Under the pieces are notes generated by a model. The model did no database searches, was not told the DNA's origin, and saw nothing but the letters and a program-made list of their open reading frames with translations. Shown here one piece after another: positions 50,386-62,119 of a stretch of 64,000 nucleotides of DNA. The position numbers were made by a program, and so were the translations under genes. Source of the stretch: Pistacia vera (taxonomy: Eukaryota; Streptophyta; Magnoliopsida; Sapindales; Anacardiaceae). The stretch covers positions 310,001-374,000 of the forward strand of contig NW_022196514.1 of the NCBI RefSeq assembly GCF_008641045.1, written 5' to 3'. Positions within the stretch are counted from its first letter, which is position 1. Every line of letters starts with the position of its first letter.

Positions 50386-51902
50386 ATGGCGTCATCTAGC
50401 CGTATAGGAAGAAGACAACGTTCTACAGATGACGAAGAAGAAATACTGACAGATATAGCCATTGCACTCTGCGGTTTTGCCGCGTTAGAAATAATTGGGC
50501 GTGAACCATGACATACATCCATATTAATTGGTCATGAGTACATGTTGGAAGTACTCAATGGTCATGCTAACATGATCTTTGACAAGTGCCGCATAGACAA
50601 AGACTATTTTATATACTTATGTGAAATTTTGTCAGAGTAAGGCAAATTGTGATCATCCAGGAGGACGAGTGTGGAAGAACAAGTTATGATATTTCTAACA
50701 ATCGTTGGTAAAAACAAGACTGTCAGAACGATGATGAAGGATTTCCAACATTCGGGTGAGACGATCTCTAGATATGTTGGCGCAATTTGCGAGGAGATAT
50801 GTGAGTTGAAGATAGAGTTTATCAAACCACCCGACTTCAGTTAGGTTCCATGGGAAATATCAGCCAACCGAAAATATTACCCTTTTTTTAAGGTACTGGT
50901 TCATTATGTTTTCAATTAGTGGATAGTTAAGTTCATTGTGTTATTAATGTTCATAGTCGGTTAATATCAGTAAAATTCAATTTTGATGATAGGACTGTAT
51001 TGGAGCCATTGATGGCACACATGTATACGCTTCGGTTCCACAGACAAGGGTTCTATCCCGTCGCTTCAGTCTTTCAGATCTATTCATTGACCCCTGAGTA
51101 TGGGATTTGAGTGAAAAGATCCTTGAACTTGCGACGCATACAGAGTTTCCCGTCATAACCTTGCCAATACCGGAATCACAAAGGAATGTTGTCACATAAT
51201 CTAACGGTTGCATGCGACTTCAGGATGTTGTTCACTTATGTCGTTACTAGATGGGAAGCATCTGCGCATGATTCAAGAGTTTTAAATTCAATTATTGATG
51301 ATCCTAATTCTGGATTCCCACATCCTCCACCAGGTATAAGTATTTTCTTGACGTATTATAGCATATTTGCTCCACTGTTGAGGCCCTGTAATTCAAATAA
51401 CATGTATGATTTTATTATAGGGAAATACTATTTGGTTGATGCGGGTTATCCAAATAGAGAGGGGTTCCTCGCCCCTCATAGGCGAGTGGCTTACCATATT
51501 TCTGATCACCGTCGTAACCGAAAGGGGCCACAAGAGTTGTTTAACTATAGACATGCTTCACTGCGCAATGTTGTCGAGAGAACGTTTGGTGTTTTGAAAA
51601 GACGGTTTCGTATTCTGAATGAAATGAACAATTACCCGTTAGACAAACAAGGGAAAATTGTTATGGCATGTTGTGTACTTCATAATTATATCAGAATGTA
51701 CAATATGGAGGACCCTATCTTCGAACAGTATATTGGAAATACGGGTAATGAGTAAGTATATTGTGATCGCCAAAACGGGGCAGAAGATGGCCGAAATGGA
51801 GAAGGATCGAGTCAACCGCAGCAAGGAATTATAAACAATATGACGACTGTACGAGATAACATAACGAATGCACTGTGGGCAGCACAGTGGACCATGTCGT
51901 AG
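50386..51902 (+). pseudogene. PIF/Harbinger DDE transposase, unit 1
   Basis: DDE_Tnp_4/HARBI1-type nuclease. The N-terminal part (50386-50890) has TGA at REP-HTS and TAA after EILSE. An intron follows KYYPFFK (about 50892-50992). The first catalytic Asp is in GAIDGTHVYASVP, the second in SAHDSRV, and the Glu in VERTFGVLKRRF, all retained. About 130 bp of unrelated sequence (51029-51165) replaces the part that in unit 2 reads FADRYRNRKGT, breaking the frame. The frame 51186-51755 is open, then TAA stands where unit 2 has CAA; the tail ends WTMS at 51902. Confidence 0.85.
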
Positions 51903-52571
51903 TTGTTAATGGAGTATACGTGTAAGAACAATTATAAGGGTTGATAATTAGTATTTTTGTCATATATGTATTGATGTGATGTTTTTAAACAGTTGGATTA
52001 GTACTTAAAATTAATATGAGTTTTTGTTTTTTAATATTTACTGGTGACAAAATCACTAATAAAATGTTTAATATTATTAAAATGTAAATTGATAAGTTAT
52101 ATATATAATAATACATTATTTTAACAAAATCCACCGAAATATTATATTAATAAAGCATTTATAAAAAAATATATCAATCAAATATTCAACACAAATATCA
52201 AGGTAAAAATACTCTACCAAATACATATTTTTCAAATCCTATTCTCGTAATCGTAATCCTACTCCACTATCCAATATTATTCCAAAAATTCTATCCAAAA
52301 TAATAAACCAAACACACCCTTTATTATTATTAAAAATCAATACCATCTCCCTTTTTTTGTATCCTCAAGTGTGTGAGTCAGTTTGTACACACCTCGATTA
52401 TTTTTTCAGGGTTATAAAGTTAACAATCAGAAAAACATTAAGTGGTTATCCCTTATTAGTAATTGTGGGGATTCAAACTCAAAACCTCTTAAATAATACA
52501 TCTAAGAGTTCCAAACGAATCCTCAATCTACCTCTTTACTCGGTACCATCTCGGGCGAAACTTTTCAAATG

Positions 52572-53547
52572 TCACTCTTTAAGCTTGACATAAATAGAAG
52601 GAGAACCCAGTCGAGATATATTAACATAATCCTGGGGACTGTGAGCGGCTAAACCCGGGAGCGCCAGTCCAACAAATCTCACCAATATCAGCCACCAACT
52701 TTCACAGTAGTCTGGTCCCTTTTTGTATGGAAGAATAAAACTTCTTAACAGCTCCCAAAACGCATTTAGGATTCTGGGTATCGTCGCCAACAATGAGATA
52801 TAATTTTTGTCTGGTTCTTCTTCAACTATCTGCACATAACTTAATAAATCATTATATAACTCGTGATTATCAAATTAATAGATATCTGAATACACGTTTT
52901 TGTAAAAAAATAAGAAGAAAAAAAAGGAGAGATGATTCACCTTCCCTTTGTAACAGCTATTGTAGTAGAGGCATGTCCCAAAATGCTTGAACAAAAATGT
53001 AGAGTCATCTGAGGGCAACCTAGGGATCATATCATTACAGTAAACAAACCTTAAATATTTAAAGTCATACTTATTCATCTGTTTTTTCATAAACGTCTTA
53101 AACTCCTCATCCCCAACCCTAGGTTGCCCAAAAGTGTACACTCCTTCCAATCTCTTTAACAAAAATGTCTCTTCATGCAATGCCAGAACTGCAGGAAAGA
53201 GAATTGCAAGTGCCCCACCCATGCTGTGACCTGTTAATATAAATTTTGTTCTACTATTTTCATTCAAAAGTGTCCTCAATTTTTCTCTGATGGTGTAATA
53301 CGCAACTGGATACGCAACTATATCCTGTTGGTTCATTTCTTTCGGCCAACCTTGACCAATCAATAACCCTAATGCTTTCATAAAACCACCATGTATTTTT
53401 CCCATGCCCGGGAGCTCGTACCAGGAGATATCAATGTCAGTGCACCATGCATCTGCATCAAAGACTTCGGTACCTCTAAAGGCGACAACAACGACGTCAG
53501 GATCTGCAGTTTTATCATGAAACATGAATCCTTGTGTTGTACTTTTT
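52572..53547 (-). pseudogene. Class-3 lipase copy L1, exons 4-5 only
   Basis: Carries the last two exons of the OBL1-type lipase (about 52941-53547 and 52572-52829). Catalytic motifs are present: the Ser in GHSMGG, the Asp in CNDMIPRLP and the His in AHSPQDY. The gene is cut at 53547, after RKSTTQGF in exon 4, by the tandem duplication junction. The upstream in-frame residues are Harbinger interior. Exons 1-3 and a promoter are absent. The predicted open frame from 53657 is thus a chance fusion. Confidence 0.88.
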
Positions 53548-53668
53548 CTGATAAGTTTATCTGTGTTTACTTGATTACGTTTACATGTGCGTATGTCTGT
53601 TTGTAATGTGATTGGTGATTCGTATGGTGTCCCAATGTTGGTTTTCGTTCTCACCATACTGTCCTTAG

Positions 53669-54602
53669 ATGGGTGATAACATGAACTGGCCTGCTGAGAT
53701 GACCCATAAATTTCTGGTCCTGTTGTCTAAGAGGGCGAAAACTGCGCACTGTACTTCAATTAAAACAGTAGATTACTAAGAAATGTTGGACGACATATCA
53801 TCAGTGGCTGGGAGGAGACTCAACGTCACACAACTAACCTCTAAGTACTTTTGCCTGCGAAGACTATATCATGAGTCGCAAAGTCCAACGTATCCCGTAG
53901 AGGTTTGGCAAGAATATGTAAAGGTAAATTTTCAACTTTTTAAACTAATACTAATCAACAACACCGTAATCGTACGCATATTTTTTTTTTCGGACTGCCA
54001 AATATTAATATATTATTTTTTTGCATTGCCAGCAAAACCCACTCGCGCAACAATTCTACCACAAGGGCCTTCCTCACAAGGACCTTTATGAAATCATATT
54101 TAAGAAGCAAACTGCCACTAGGAGATATGCATACAACTCTACATCTCAACCGGTGGAGACCTCCAGTTATTCCAATCAGGGCATGGTTCCCATGGATGAT
54201 AGCGACTTTGAACCTGATTCAGATCGGACGACAGGGGAAAAACGGCCAAAAACATCTGGCCATGGAAGAGCAAGAAATAGGAGCAGGCGAAGCCGCCCGA
54301 GACACTCACTTACGGATGTCATTGATAGATTGACGGACGAGCTTGTGGAGAAGCGGACTATGGGATCGAGGGCTAGCAATCGTAGTGCAGATGAGAGGGA
54401 CGAAGAGAACACCAGTGGTCCATCTGATCCGTTTTCCATGAGCAATTGTATTGACATCATGACGACCATGCAAGTACCCACATAGTTTTACCTGCCGGTT
54501 GTCAAGTACTTGTATCAAAATCCAAGGTGGCGGGAGATATTCGTGAAACTCCCGCCCGAGGAAAGGACAAACTGGATTTATAACGACTTTCCGAATTTGT
54601 AG
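53669..54602 (+). pseudogene. Myb/SANT-like Harbinger accessory protein, unit 2
   Basis: Same layout as 49227-50160: MGDNMNWPAEMTHKFLVLL, then MLDDISSVAGRRLNV, an intron, and the Ser/Arg-rich exon. The stop before MLDD and the TAG at 54484-54486 before the C-terminal WREIFVKLPPEE are shared with unit 1, so they predate the duplication. The in-frame TAG after LLSE in unit 1 is a Lys codon here. Confidence 0.75.
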
Positions 54603-54825
54603 ATGACACTATATTTCCTAAGTGTTTGCTTGCCCTTTTGTATGCGTCAGTGGGCACTTGTCATTACAATTAGAATTTATAACATTACTGTATGAACTTA
54701 TTAATTGTGCTATTGTTTTATGTGATATTACATGTTTCAACCTCGTTTTGGATTGTCATTAGAATTAAATATTGACTGTTATATTTTGTTAATTGTGGAT
54801 CAATGTTTTGCAAATGCAGGTTTAA

Positions 54826-56232
54826 ATGGCGTCGTCTAGCTGTACAGGAAGAAGACGACGTTCTACAGATGACGAAGAAGAAATACTGATAGATATAGCC
54901 ATTGCACTCTACGGTGTTGCCGCGTTAGAAATAATTGGGCGTGAACCACGACATACATCCATATTAACTGGCCATGAGTACATGTTGGAAGTACTCAATG
55001 GTCATGCTAACAGGATCTTTGACAAGTGCCGCATGGACAAAGACTGTTTTACATACTTATGTGAAATTTTGTCAGAGCAAGGCAAATTGCGACAATCCAG
55101 GAGGATGAGTGTGGAAGAACAAGTTATGATATTTCTAACAATCGTTGGTAAAAACGAGATAGTCAGAACGATGATGGAGGATTTCCAACATTCAGGTGAG
55201 ACGATCTCTAGATATGTTGGCGTAGTTTGCAAGACGATATGTGAGTTGAAGACAGAGTTTATCAGACCACCTGACTTCAGTGAGGTTCCATTGGAAATAT
55301 CAGCCAACCGAAAATATTACCCTTTCTTAAAGGTACTGGTTCATTATGTTTTCAATTAGTGGATAGTTAAGTTCATTGTGTTATTCATGGTCATAGTTAG
55401 TTAATATCAGTAAAATTCAATTTTGATGATAAGACTGTATTGGAGCTATTGATGACACACATATATACGCTTCGGTTCCACATGAATTTGCTGATAGGTA
55501 CCGAAATCGCAAAGGAACGTTGTCACAAAATGTAATGGCTGCATGCGACTTTAGGATGTTGTACACTTATGTCGTTACTGGATGGGAAGGATCTGCGCAT
55601 AATTCAAGAGTTTTAAATTCAATTATTATTGATCCTAATTCTAGATTCCCACATCCTCCACCAGGTATAAGTATTTTCTTGACGTATTATAGCGTATTTG
55701 CTCCATTGTTGAGGCCCTATAATTCAAATAACATGTATGATTTTATTATAGGGAAATACTATTTGGTTGATGCGGGTTATCCAAATAGAGAGGGGTTCCT
55801 CGCCCCTCATAGCGAGTGGCTTACCGTATTTCTGATCACCACCGTAACCGAAGGGGGCCACAAGAGTTGTTTAACTACAGACATGCTTCACTGCGCAATG
55901 TTGTCAAGAGAACCTTTAGTGTTTTGAAAAGACAGTTCTGTATTCTGAATGGAATGAACAATTACCCGTTAGACAAACAAGGGAAAATTGTTATGACATG
56001 TTGTGTACTTCATAATTATATCAGAATGTACAATATGGAGGATCCTATCTTCGAATAATATACTAGAAATATGGGTAATGAGCAAGTATATTGTGATCGC
56101 CAAAACGGGGCAGAAGATGGCCGAAATGGAGAAGGACTGAGTCAACCGCAACAAGGAATTATAGACAATATGATGACTGTACGAGATAACATAACGAATG
56201 CACTATGGGCAGCATAGTGGACCATGTCGTAG
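54826..56232 (+). pseudogene. PIF/Harbinger DDE transposase, unit 2
   Basis: The N-terminal exon (54826-55359) is fully open. After the intron (about 55334-55433) the first Asp region reads GAIDDTHIY-like. The second catalytic Asp is replaced (SAHNSRV), the catalytic Glu is replaced (VKRTFSVLKRQF), and a one-base deletion near 55811 shifts the frame (unit 1 has CATAGGCGAG, unit 2 CATAGCGAG). Hence it is catalytically dead even if translated. Unit 1 keeps these residues but has stops. Confidence 0.85.
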
Positions 56233-56891
56233 TTGTTAATGGAGCATACGTGTGAGAATGACTGTAAGGGTTGATAATTAGTATTTTTGTCATATATGTA
56301 TTAATGTGATATTTTTAAACAGTTGGATTAATACTTGAAATTAATATGGGTTTTTATTTTTTAATATTTACTGGTGACAAAATTACCAATAAAATGTTTA
56401 ATATTATTAAAATGTAAATTGATAAGTTATATATATAATAATACCTTATTTTAACAAAATCCACGAAAATATTATATTAATAAATCATTTATAAAAAAAT
56501 ATATCAATCAAATATTCAACGTAAAAATACTCTACCAAACACATATTTTTCAAATCCTATTCTCGTAATCATAACCCTACTTAATTATCTAACATTATTC
56601 CAAAAATCTTATCCAAAATAATAAACCAAATACACCCTTTATTATTATTAAAAGTCAATACCATCTCCCTTTTTTTTGGTATCCTCAAGTGTGTAAGTCA
56701 GTTTGTACACACCTTGACTATTTTTTCAGGGTTATGAAGTTAACAATCAGGAAAACATTAAGTGGTTACCCTCTATTAGTAATCGTAGGAATTTAAATTC
56801 AGGACCTATTAAATAATATATTTAAGAGTCCCAAACGAATCGTGAATCTACCTCTTTACTCGGTACCATCTCGGGCGAAACTTTTCAAATG

Positions 56892-58884
56892 TCACTCTTT
56901 AAGCTTGACATAAATAAAAGGAGAACCCAGTCGAGATATATTAACATAATCCTGGGGACCGTGAGCGGCTAAACCCGGGAGTGCCAGTCCAACAAATCTC
57001 ACCAGTATCAGCCACCAACTTTCACAATAGTCTGGTCCCTTTTTGTATGGAAGAATAAAGCTTCTTAACAGCTCCCAAAACGCATTTAGGATTGTGGGTA
57101 TCGTCGCCAACAATGAGATATAATTTTTGTTTGGTTCTTCTTCAACTATCTGCACATAACTTAATAAATCATTATATAACTCGTGATTATCAAATTAATA
57201 GATATCTGAATACACGTTTTTGTAAAAACATAAGAAGAAAAAAGAGGAGAGATGATTCACCTTCCCTTTGTAACAGCTATTGTAGTAGAGGCATGTCCCA
57301 AAATGCTTGAACAAAAATGTAGAGTCATCTGAGGGCAACCTAGGGATCATATCATTACAGTAAACATACCGTAAATATTTAAAGTCATACTTATTCATCT
57401 GTTTTTTCATAAACGTCTTAAACTCCTCATCCCCAACCCTAGGTTGCCCAAAAGTGTACACTCCTTCCAATCTCTTTAACAAAAATGTCTCTTCATGCAA
57501 TGCCAGAACTGCAGGAAAGAGAATTGCAAGTGCCCCACCCATGCTGTGACCTGTTAATATAAATTTTGTTCTACTATTTTCATTCAGAAGTGTCCTCAAT
57601 TTTTCTCTGATGGTGTAATACGCAACTGGATACTCAACTATATCCTGTTGGTTCATTTCTTTCGGCCAACCTTGACCAATCAATAACCCTAATGCTTTCA
57701 TAAAACCACCATGTATTTTTCCCATGCCCGGGAGCTCGTACCAGGAGATATCAATGTCAGTGCACCATGCATCTGCATCAAAGACTTCGGTACCTCTAAA
57801 GGCGACAACAACAACGTCAGGATCTGCAGTTTTATCATGAAACATGAATCCTTGTGTTGTACTTTTTCTTTGGAAATCTGCGCCAGCATCGTATTCACTA
57901 TTATGTTAATGTGTTTGTTAGTACCCACAAAAAAAAAAAAAAAAAAAAAATTTATATATATATGAATTACAGTAGTTTTCAACTGCAGGTATTTTAATAA
58001 AGAAGAGCAGATTAATTATGGTACTTATTTATATAGCAAAGCATTAACCGTAACAATTTAATGCCTGATTTTATTTGATCATAGAATGAGAATTTGATTG
58101 TTTCTTACCATTCCAAAAATCGTGGTATCCCAATAATTCCATCTGCACCAAACAGTGTGAACATTTTATCGCGAGAATGCAATTATAATAAGATATATTG
58201 ATAACAGGAGTAATGTTTTGTTTAGAAGTTATCTTTTCCCGTTACATGATCAAATATTTGATATAGCCTTGGAAGATCCAAAGATGCAATTAGGTAGTTT
58301 TACCTTCCAGCAATTTTGGACTGTGGTTTCAACTACGGCTTTGTTCTCGAATGATAATTTAGAAGCCATTGCACATAGCATCACAAAATATCTTATATCT
58401 CCATGCTGGATGTTATTGTCCAGCTGCATTCGTTTGTCTATATGTCCAACAAATGACAGAAACATTTCTGATGTTCTTTCAGGCACTATCACCTTATCTA
58501 CAAAGATCGAAATAATTCATTAATTATTATTAATATATGTGTGTGTGTGTATCACTAAATTCAAGAAGAAGACTAATACTGACTTTGAAAAACATGAAGC
58601 AAGAGCCCAAAGAAGTTGCCGTTACATGACAATAGGTTCATCCACATTTCGAAAGCTGATCCAAACGCCATCATGGGTTTTGCCAAGTGTTGCAGAACTT
58701 TTTGCCCAAAGAGAGAGATAAATATAAGCCATCTGCGTTGGAGATTTTCCTCCTTCCCAATTGGGTACTCTATAAATGCTTTCTGTGCCATGTCACCGTT
58801 GAGTAAGATGCCAAAGAGATGACAGAGACCCACTTCTTCTGGTCGCAAGACCAAATAATTACCGGAAAAACTGTGAGACAACAT
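56892..58884 (-). CDS. Class-3 triacylglycerol lipase, OBL1-type, copy L2 (intact)
   Basis: Alpha/beta-hydrolase expected to cleave acyl-glycerols; relatives sit on oil bodies. Exons are 58584-58884, 58304-58497, 58109-58142, 57261-57877 and 56892-57149. They sum to 1404 nt (467 residues plus stop) with matching phases. The N-terminal part has NYLVLRPEEVG, then a hydrophobic stretch (RRWLIFISLFGQK to NLLSCNG) that could insert in a membrane or lipid monolayer. PERTSEMF and MASKLSFEN are family motifs. Catalytic residues are Ser in GHSMGG (family usually GHSLGG), Asp in CNDMIPRLP and His in AHGPQDYVN. The start at 58884 places NYLVL near residue 9, as in relatives. It shares its last two exons with L1 through the tandem duplication. 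No lesion seen. Confidence 0.9.
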
Positions 58885-60733
58885 TATCGGAACTAAAAAG
58901 AAAGAATATAATGTTAGATAGTAGATACGTATATAAATCAACTTTGACAGTGTGGAATGCATACATATAGATCAAATATATATATGTTTATCTAATTTAA
59001 AGACAAAAGTGGCTCCTAAAACTTCTTCTCATTTTTATATATTAAATAGATTATAATTATTATAAATAAAAATAGCTTATTATTATACAATACAATCGTA
59101 TAATTAATGAATTTCGTGTAATAAGTCATGTGCCTTGAAAAAAAGCTTGGCAGATGTACCGTGGCCGTTGCTTGGGAGCTTAGCATTCTAGATTCCAATG
59201 AACCCTTTTTGGGTCAACACTCAGAATAGATCCTTAGAGTCTGCTAAGGGAAAAGAGTTGTTCTTTAAGCGAGTAATTCTTTCCTTGGAGCAGCTGAAAG
59301 ACAAAAAAGTTTTATGCTTTTGAAACACGTTTTTCTTGATTGCCTACAACCTGTACCACGCGCAATTGTTCCAATCGGATCGTTGTTACTAAATTATGTG
59401 TAGTAGAGGTTATAATTTTATTAGAATTAATTATTTTATCTTCAAACTAGGAATTAGACATTATATGATATTCATAACCATGACTTTTAGTAGTAATTTA
59501 TTCAAAACTTATAACATGAATTACGAATATGATAATATGTGAACACCAAAAATGTAAAATATCTATAGATATAATATATGAGATCGATGTCTATTAACAA
59601 GACTTTACGTGTGATAATTGATGAAATCTTTTTCATAGTTCAAGATCGAGCCTCTGACCTAGCCTCTAAGTATGTCATCCATACTCAACTTAGAGTCATC
59701 TAGAGCCTGCCTGACTAATTGGTCTTGTTTGTTCTAAGTTTGTACGCTCTGGTCGGGCGTCTGTGCCCATTTCTCTTTTTTGTTTGGTTTGAGCCTAAGA
59801 GCTCCATTATGTTGGAGTTGTCGACTACTTCAGCAGTAATGGGTAACGGAGACGCACTCAAGGGTCCCGCTTGGGTTGGGCTTAGGAATAGGAATCCATG
59901 TAAAACTAGGTTTAATCTCTTAAACCTAGTATATAAACATACTTTTCTCTTGTTATGAGTGTGAGAGCAATTCATTCATTGTAAACGAGAGAGGTGAGAC
60001 ATATTTCAATAATATTGACTCAGCTGGACGTAGCCCACATTGGATGAACCAGGGTAAATCGCGCGTATTATTTTTCTTTGTTTACTGTTTGTTTTGTTTT
60101 ACTATTATTATTTTGTTCCTGTTGTTGTCTCTATTTCATTCACATTAGGGCGCCTGAATCCATCTCTCTCCTTTGTTTGGAGCCTGCGTGCTCCCTTTTA
60201 GGGGGTTGTTCCCATCCTTTTGTTAAACAAGATAGACACATCTGTTCTGGTCTTCTTTAAACCTCTTCTGGGGGTATGTCCTTAGTTCTCTATATAGTTT
60301 CTCTTCTTTTATAAAATTTACCTTTTCTAAAAAAAAAAGTCCATCAATAATTTAAAATAGCCAATATCAGCATTTGAATATTAAACATATTAATTTTTCC
60401 ATCACATCTACTTGGGATCGTGGCTCCCCTGTATAAATCCATAGCTGGGTTTGGATAAAAATCCATAGCAGGGTTTGGATAAGAGAATGCCTGAATAAAT
60501 AAATTTATATTTATTCGTCTCACTCACCGGTACTCCATGTCACCAGAGAAAAATAAAGCTTTCAAGGTAGACTTAAGAAAAAAGCGCAATTAATAGGAGA
60601 CAGCCAGACAGGAGAGACATGAGTTGAATATTATAATTATGAGTTTGGTAAGCGCAATTATATGCACAAGCGCAAGCGCAAGCGCATTGCATGGATGTTT
60701 ATACTTTATTGACTCCATTAATTAGTAGGTCGA
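58885..60733. other. Intergenic, with probable LTR relic
   Basis: Upstream of L2 and downstream of L3. About 59640-60290 resembles a solo LTR: a TATATAAAC-like box near 59931, then GACTCAGCTGGACGTAGCCC followed by GATGAACCAGGGTAAATC, phrases common in plant LTR leader regions. Ends and target duplication were not found. The rest is AT-rich with no gene recognised. Confidence 0.35.
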
Positions 60734-62119
60734 TTACAATCTGTTGGGGTGGAACAAAACATCAGTGGATCCGAGGCAACTAGCGTTGATATAATCTTGG
60801 GGACAATGAGCTGATAAACCGGGGATTATCAATCCAATAACCCTCACCACTCTCATCAATCCCCCTTCTCTATAGTCCGCCCTCTTTATGCGCCATAAAG
60901 CAAAGCTTCTTATCAGTTCCCAAACTACATTCATCATCATGGGTATTGCCTCCAATGGTGAGAAGTAGTTTTTGTTTGGTGCTTCTGCAACCACCCGCAT
61001 TAGTTAAAACCACCATTAATGCATGTTTGAGTCTCGCATTGATAACTTAATCTAAGATTAATTCCTTATCAATCAGCTAAAACCTTAATTTTAGATTAAT
61101 GTGTTGGTGATGTTGAAGAATATATATAAAGATACTCACTTTTCCTTTATAGAGGCTATTGTAGTAGAAGCGCTGCCCAAAGTGCTTGAACATAAGCTCA
61201 GAGTCATCAAAAGGCAATCTAGGCACAATATCATTACTGTAAACAAACCTAACGTAATTAATGGCACTCTCTTTTAACTTCTTTTTCATGAACTCCACAA
61301 AATTTTCATCTTCTACCATGGGTTGCCCAAATGTGTACACACCCTCCAATCTCTCCAATAACTCTGTCTCGTCATGAAGTGCCAAAATCGCTGCAAAGAG
61401 AATAGCCAATGCACCGCCTAAACTGTGGCCTGTCACTATAAATTTTGCTCTAACGTTTTTGCTTAAATGTTCTCTTAATTTTTTCCTGATTGCGTCGCAT
61501 GCTAAGGGCGCCGGGCGGTTATTGCTTTGCTTATCGATATGTTTGGGCCAACCTTTGACCTTTAGTAAACCATGAAAGCGCCATGAATCTTGCCCATGCC
61601 ATCGATCTCACACCAAGAGAGATCAAAGTCAGAACTTCATGCGTCTGCGTCAAAAGCTTCAGTACCTCTAAAGGACACAACAATAGGATCACTTTTATCA
61701 TAAAGCATAAAAGCATGTGTTGTGGCTTTTCCTTGAAAATCTGCCAAATTAAATTGATAAAGGGATACGGATATTAGTCAGTAATTGAACAAGAAGCATG
61801 AAGACAGGGTTCTTAATTTTAGAATAGAATTAATAAGATTATACAGATTGTTATATTCAACTTTTTATTTAGGTAGGTAGCTTCTTACCGTTCCAGTAGT
61901 CATCGGATCCCAAAAATTCCATCTGCAAAAAGGAAAACTATAAGTACAAATGTACAATTCATCGCTAATTTTACTCATAAAAATTGAAAATGGAAACATG
62001 GGAATTTTATATTTATATACCTTCCAGTGTTGGGTAACAATAGTTTGAATGTAGGGTTTGTTCTCATATGATGCTTTGGATGCCATCTTTAGTCTCAATT
62101 CAGTCTTATCCATATGCAT
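60734..62119 (-). pseudogene. Class-3 lipase copy L3, degraded
   Basis: Diverged paralogue of L2. Exons found: part of exon 2 (62022-62119, ASYENKPYIQT), exon 3 (61889-61922, EFLGSDDYWN), exon 4 (61140-61740) and exon 5 (60734-60996). The catalytic Ser (GHSLGG), Asp (SNDIVPRLP) and His (AHCPQDYIN) are all present. Lesions: exon 1 absent, exon 2 internally shortened, TGA after DADA in exon 4 (near 61637), a second frame break and stop near 61572, and the exon 5 acceptor reads CGG where L2 has CAG. It is more distant from L1/L2 than they are from each other, so it is an older duplicate. Confidence 0.88.

Larger units (their letters stand above)
40751..52319 (+). mobile_element. Composite PIF/Harbinger element interrupted by a Copia insertion
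   Basis: The left end GGGTGCGTTGGCTTATTATT (40751) and the right end, reversed, GGGTGTGTTTGGTTTATTATT (52319) are matching terminal inverted repeats. Removing the Copia insertion (42029-48904 plus one target copy) leaves about 4.7 kb, a usual size for an autonomous PIF/Harbinger element. It carries the two expected genes on the plus strand: a Myb/SANT-like ORF (49227-50160) and a DDE transposase ORF (50386-51902). TTT follows the right end and precedes the left end of the sister fragment at 25074, a possible 3-bp duplication. Both genes are damaged. Confidence 0.65.
53552..56637 (+). mobile_element. Second Harbinger copy, left-truncated
   Basis: Matches 49111-52319 and ends with the same right terminus (CCAAATACACCC at 56637). 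The left terminal repeat is missing because the duplication began inside the element, so it cannot move on its own. Confidence 0.75.
49111..57868. repeat. Tandem duplication of Harbinger right part plus lipase 3' part
   Basis: Unit 1 is about 49111-53551 and unit 2 about 53552-57868. Each starts at TTTATCTGTGTTTACTTGATT, carries the Myb-like ORF, the transposase ORF and the Harbinger right end, and then the last two lipase exons. The internal junction fuses lipase exon 4 (L1, at 53547) to the start of unit 2. The copies differ by scattered substitutions and a few indels, so the duplication is not brand new. Confidence 0.85.

Noticed and set aside
52875..53657. 260-codon open frame read as a complete lipase gene
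   Set aside because: Its first ~35 residues are Harbinger interior; comparison with L2 shows the lipase begins inside exon 4 at 53547.
59719..59975. Overlapping open frames on both strands near 59.8 kb
   Set aside because: Likely part of an LTR relic; no protein motif.
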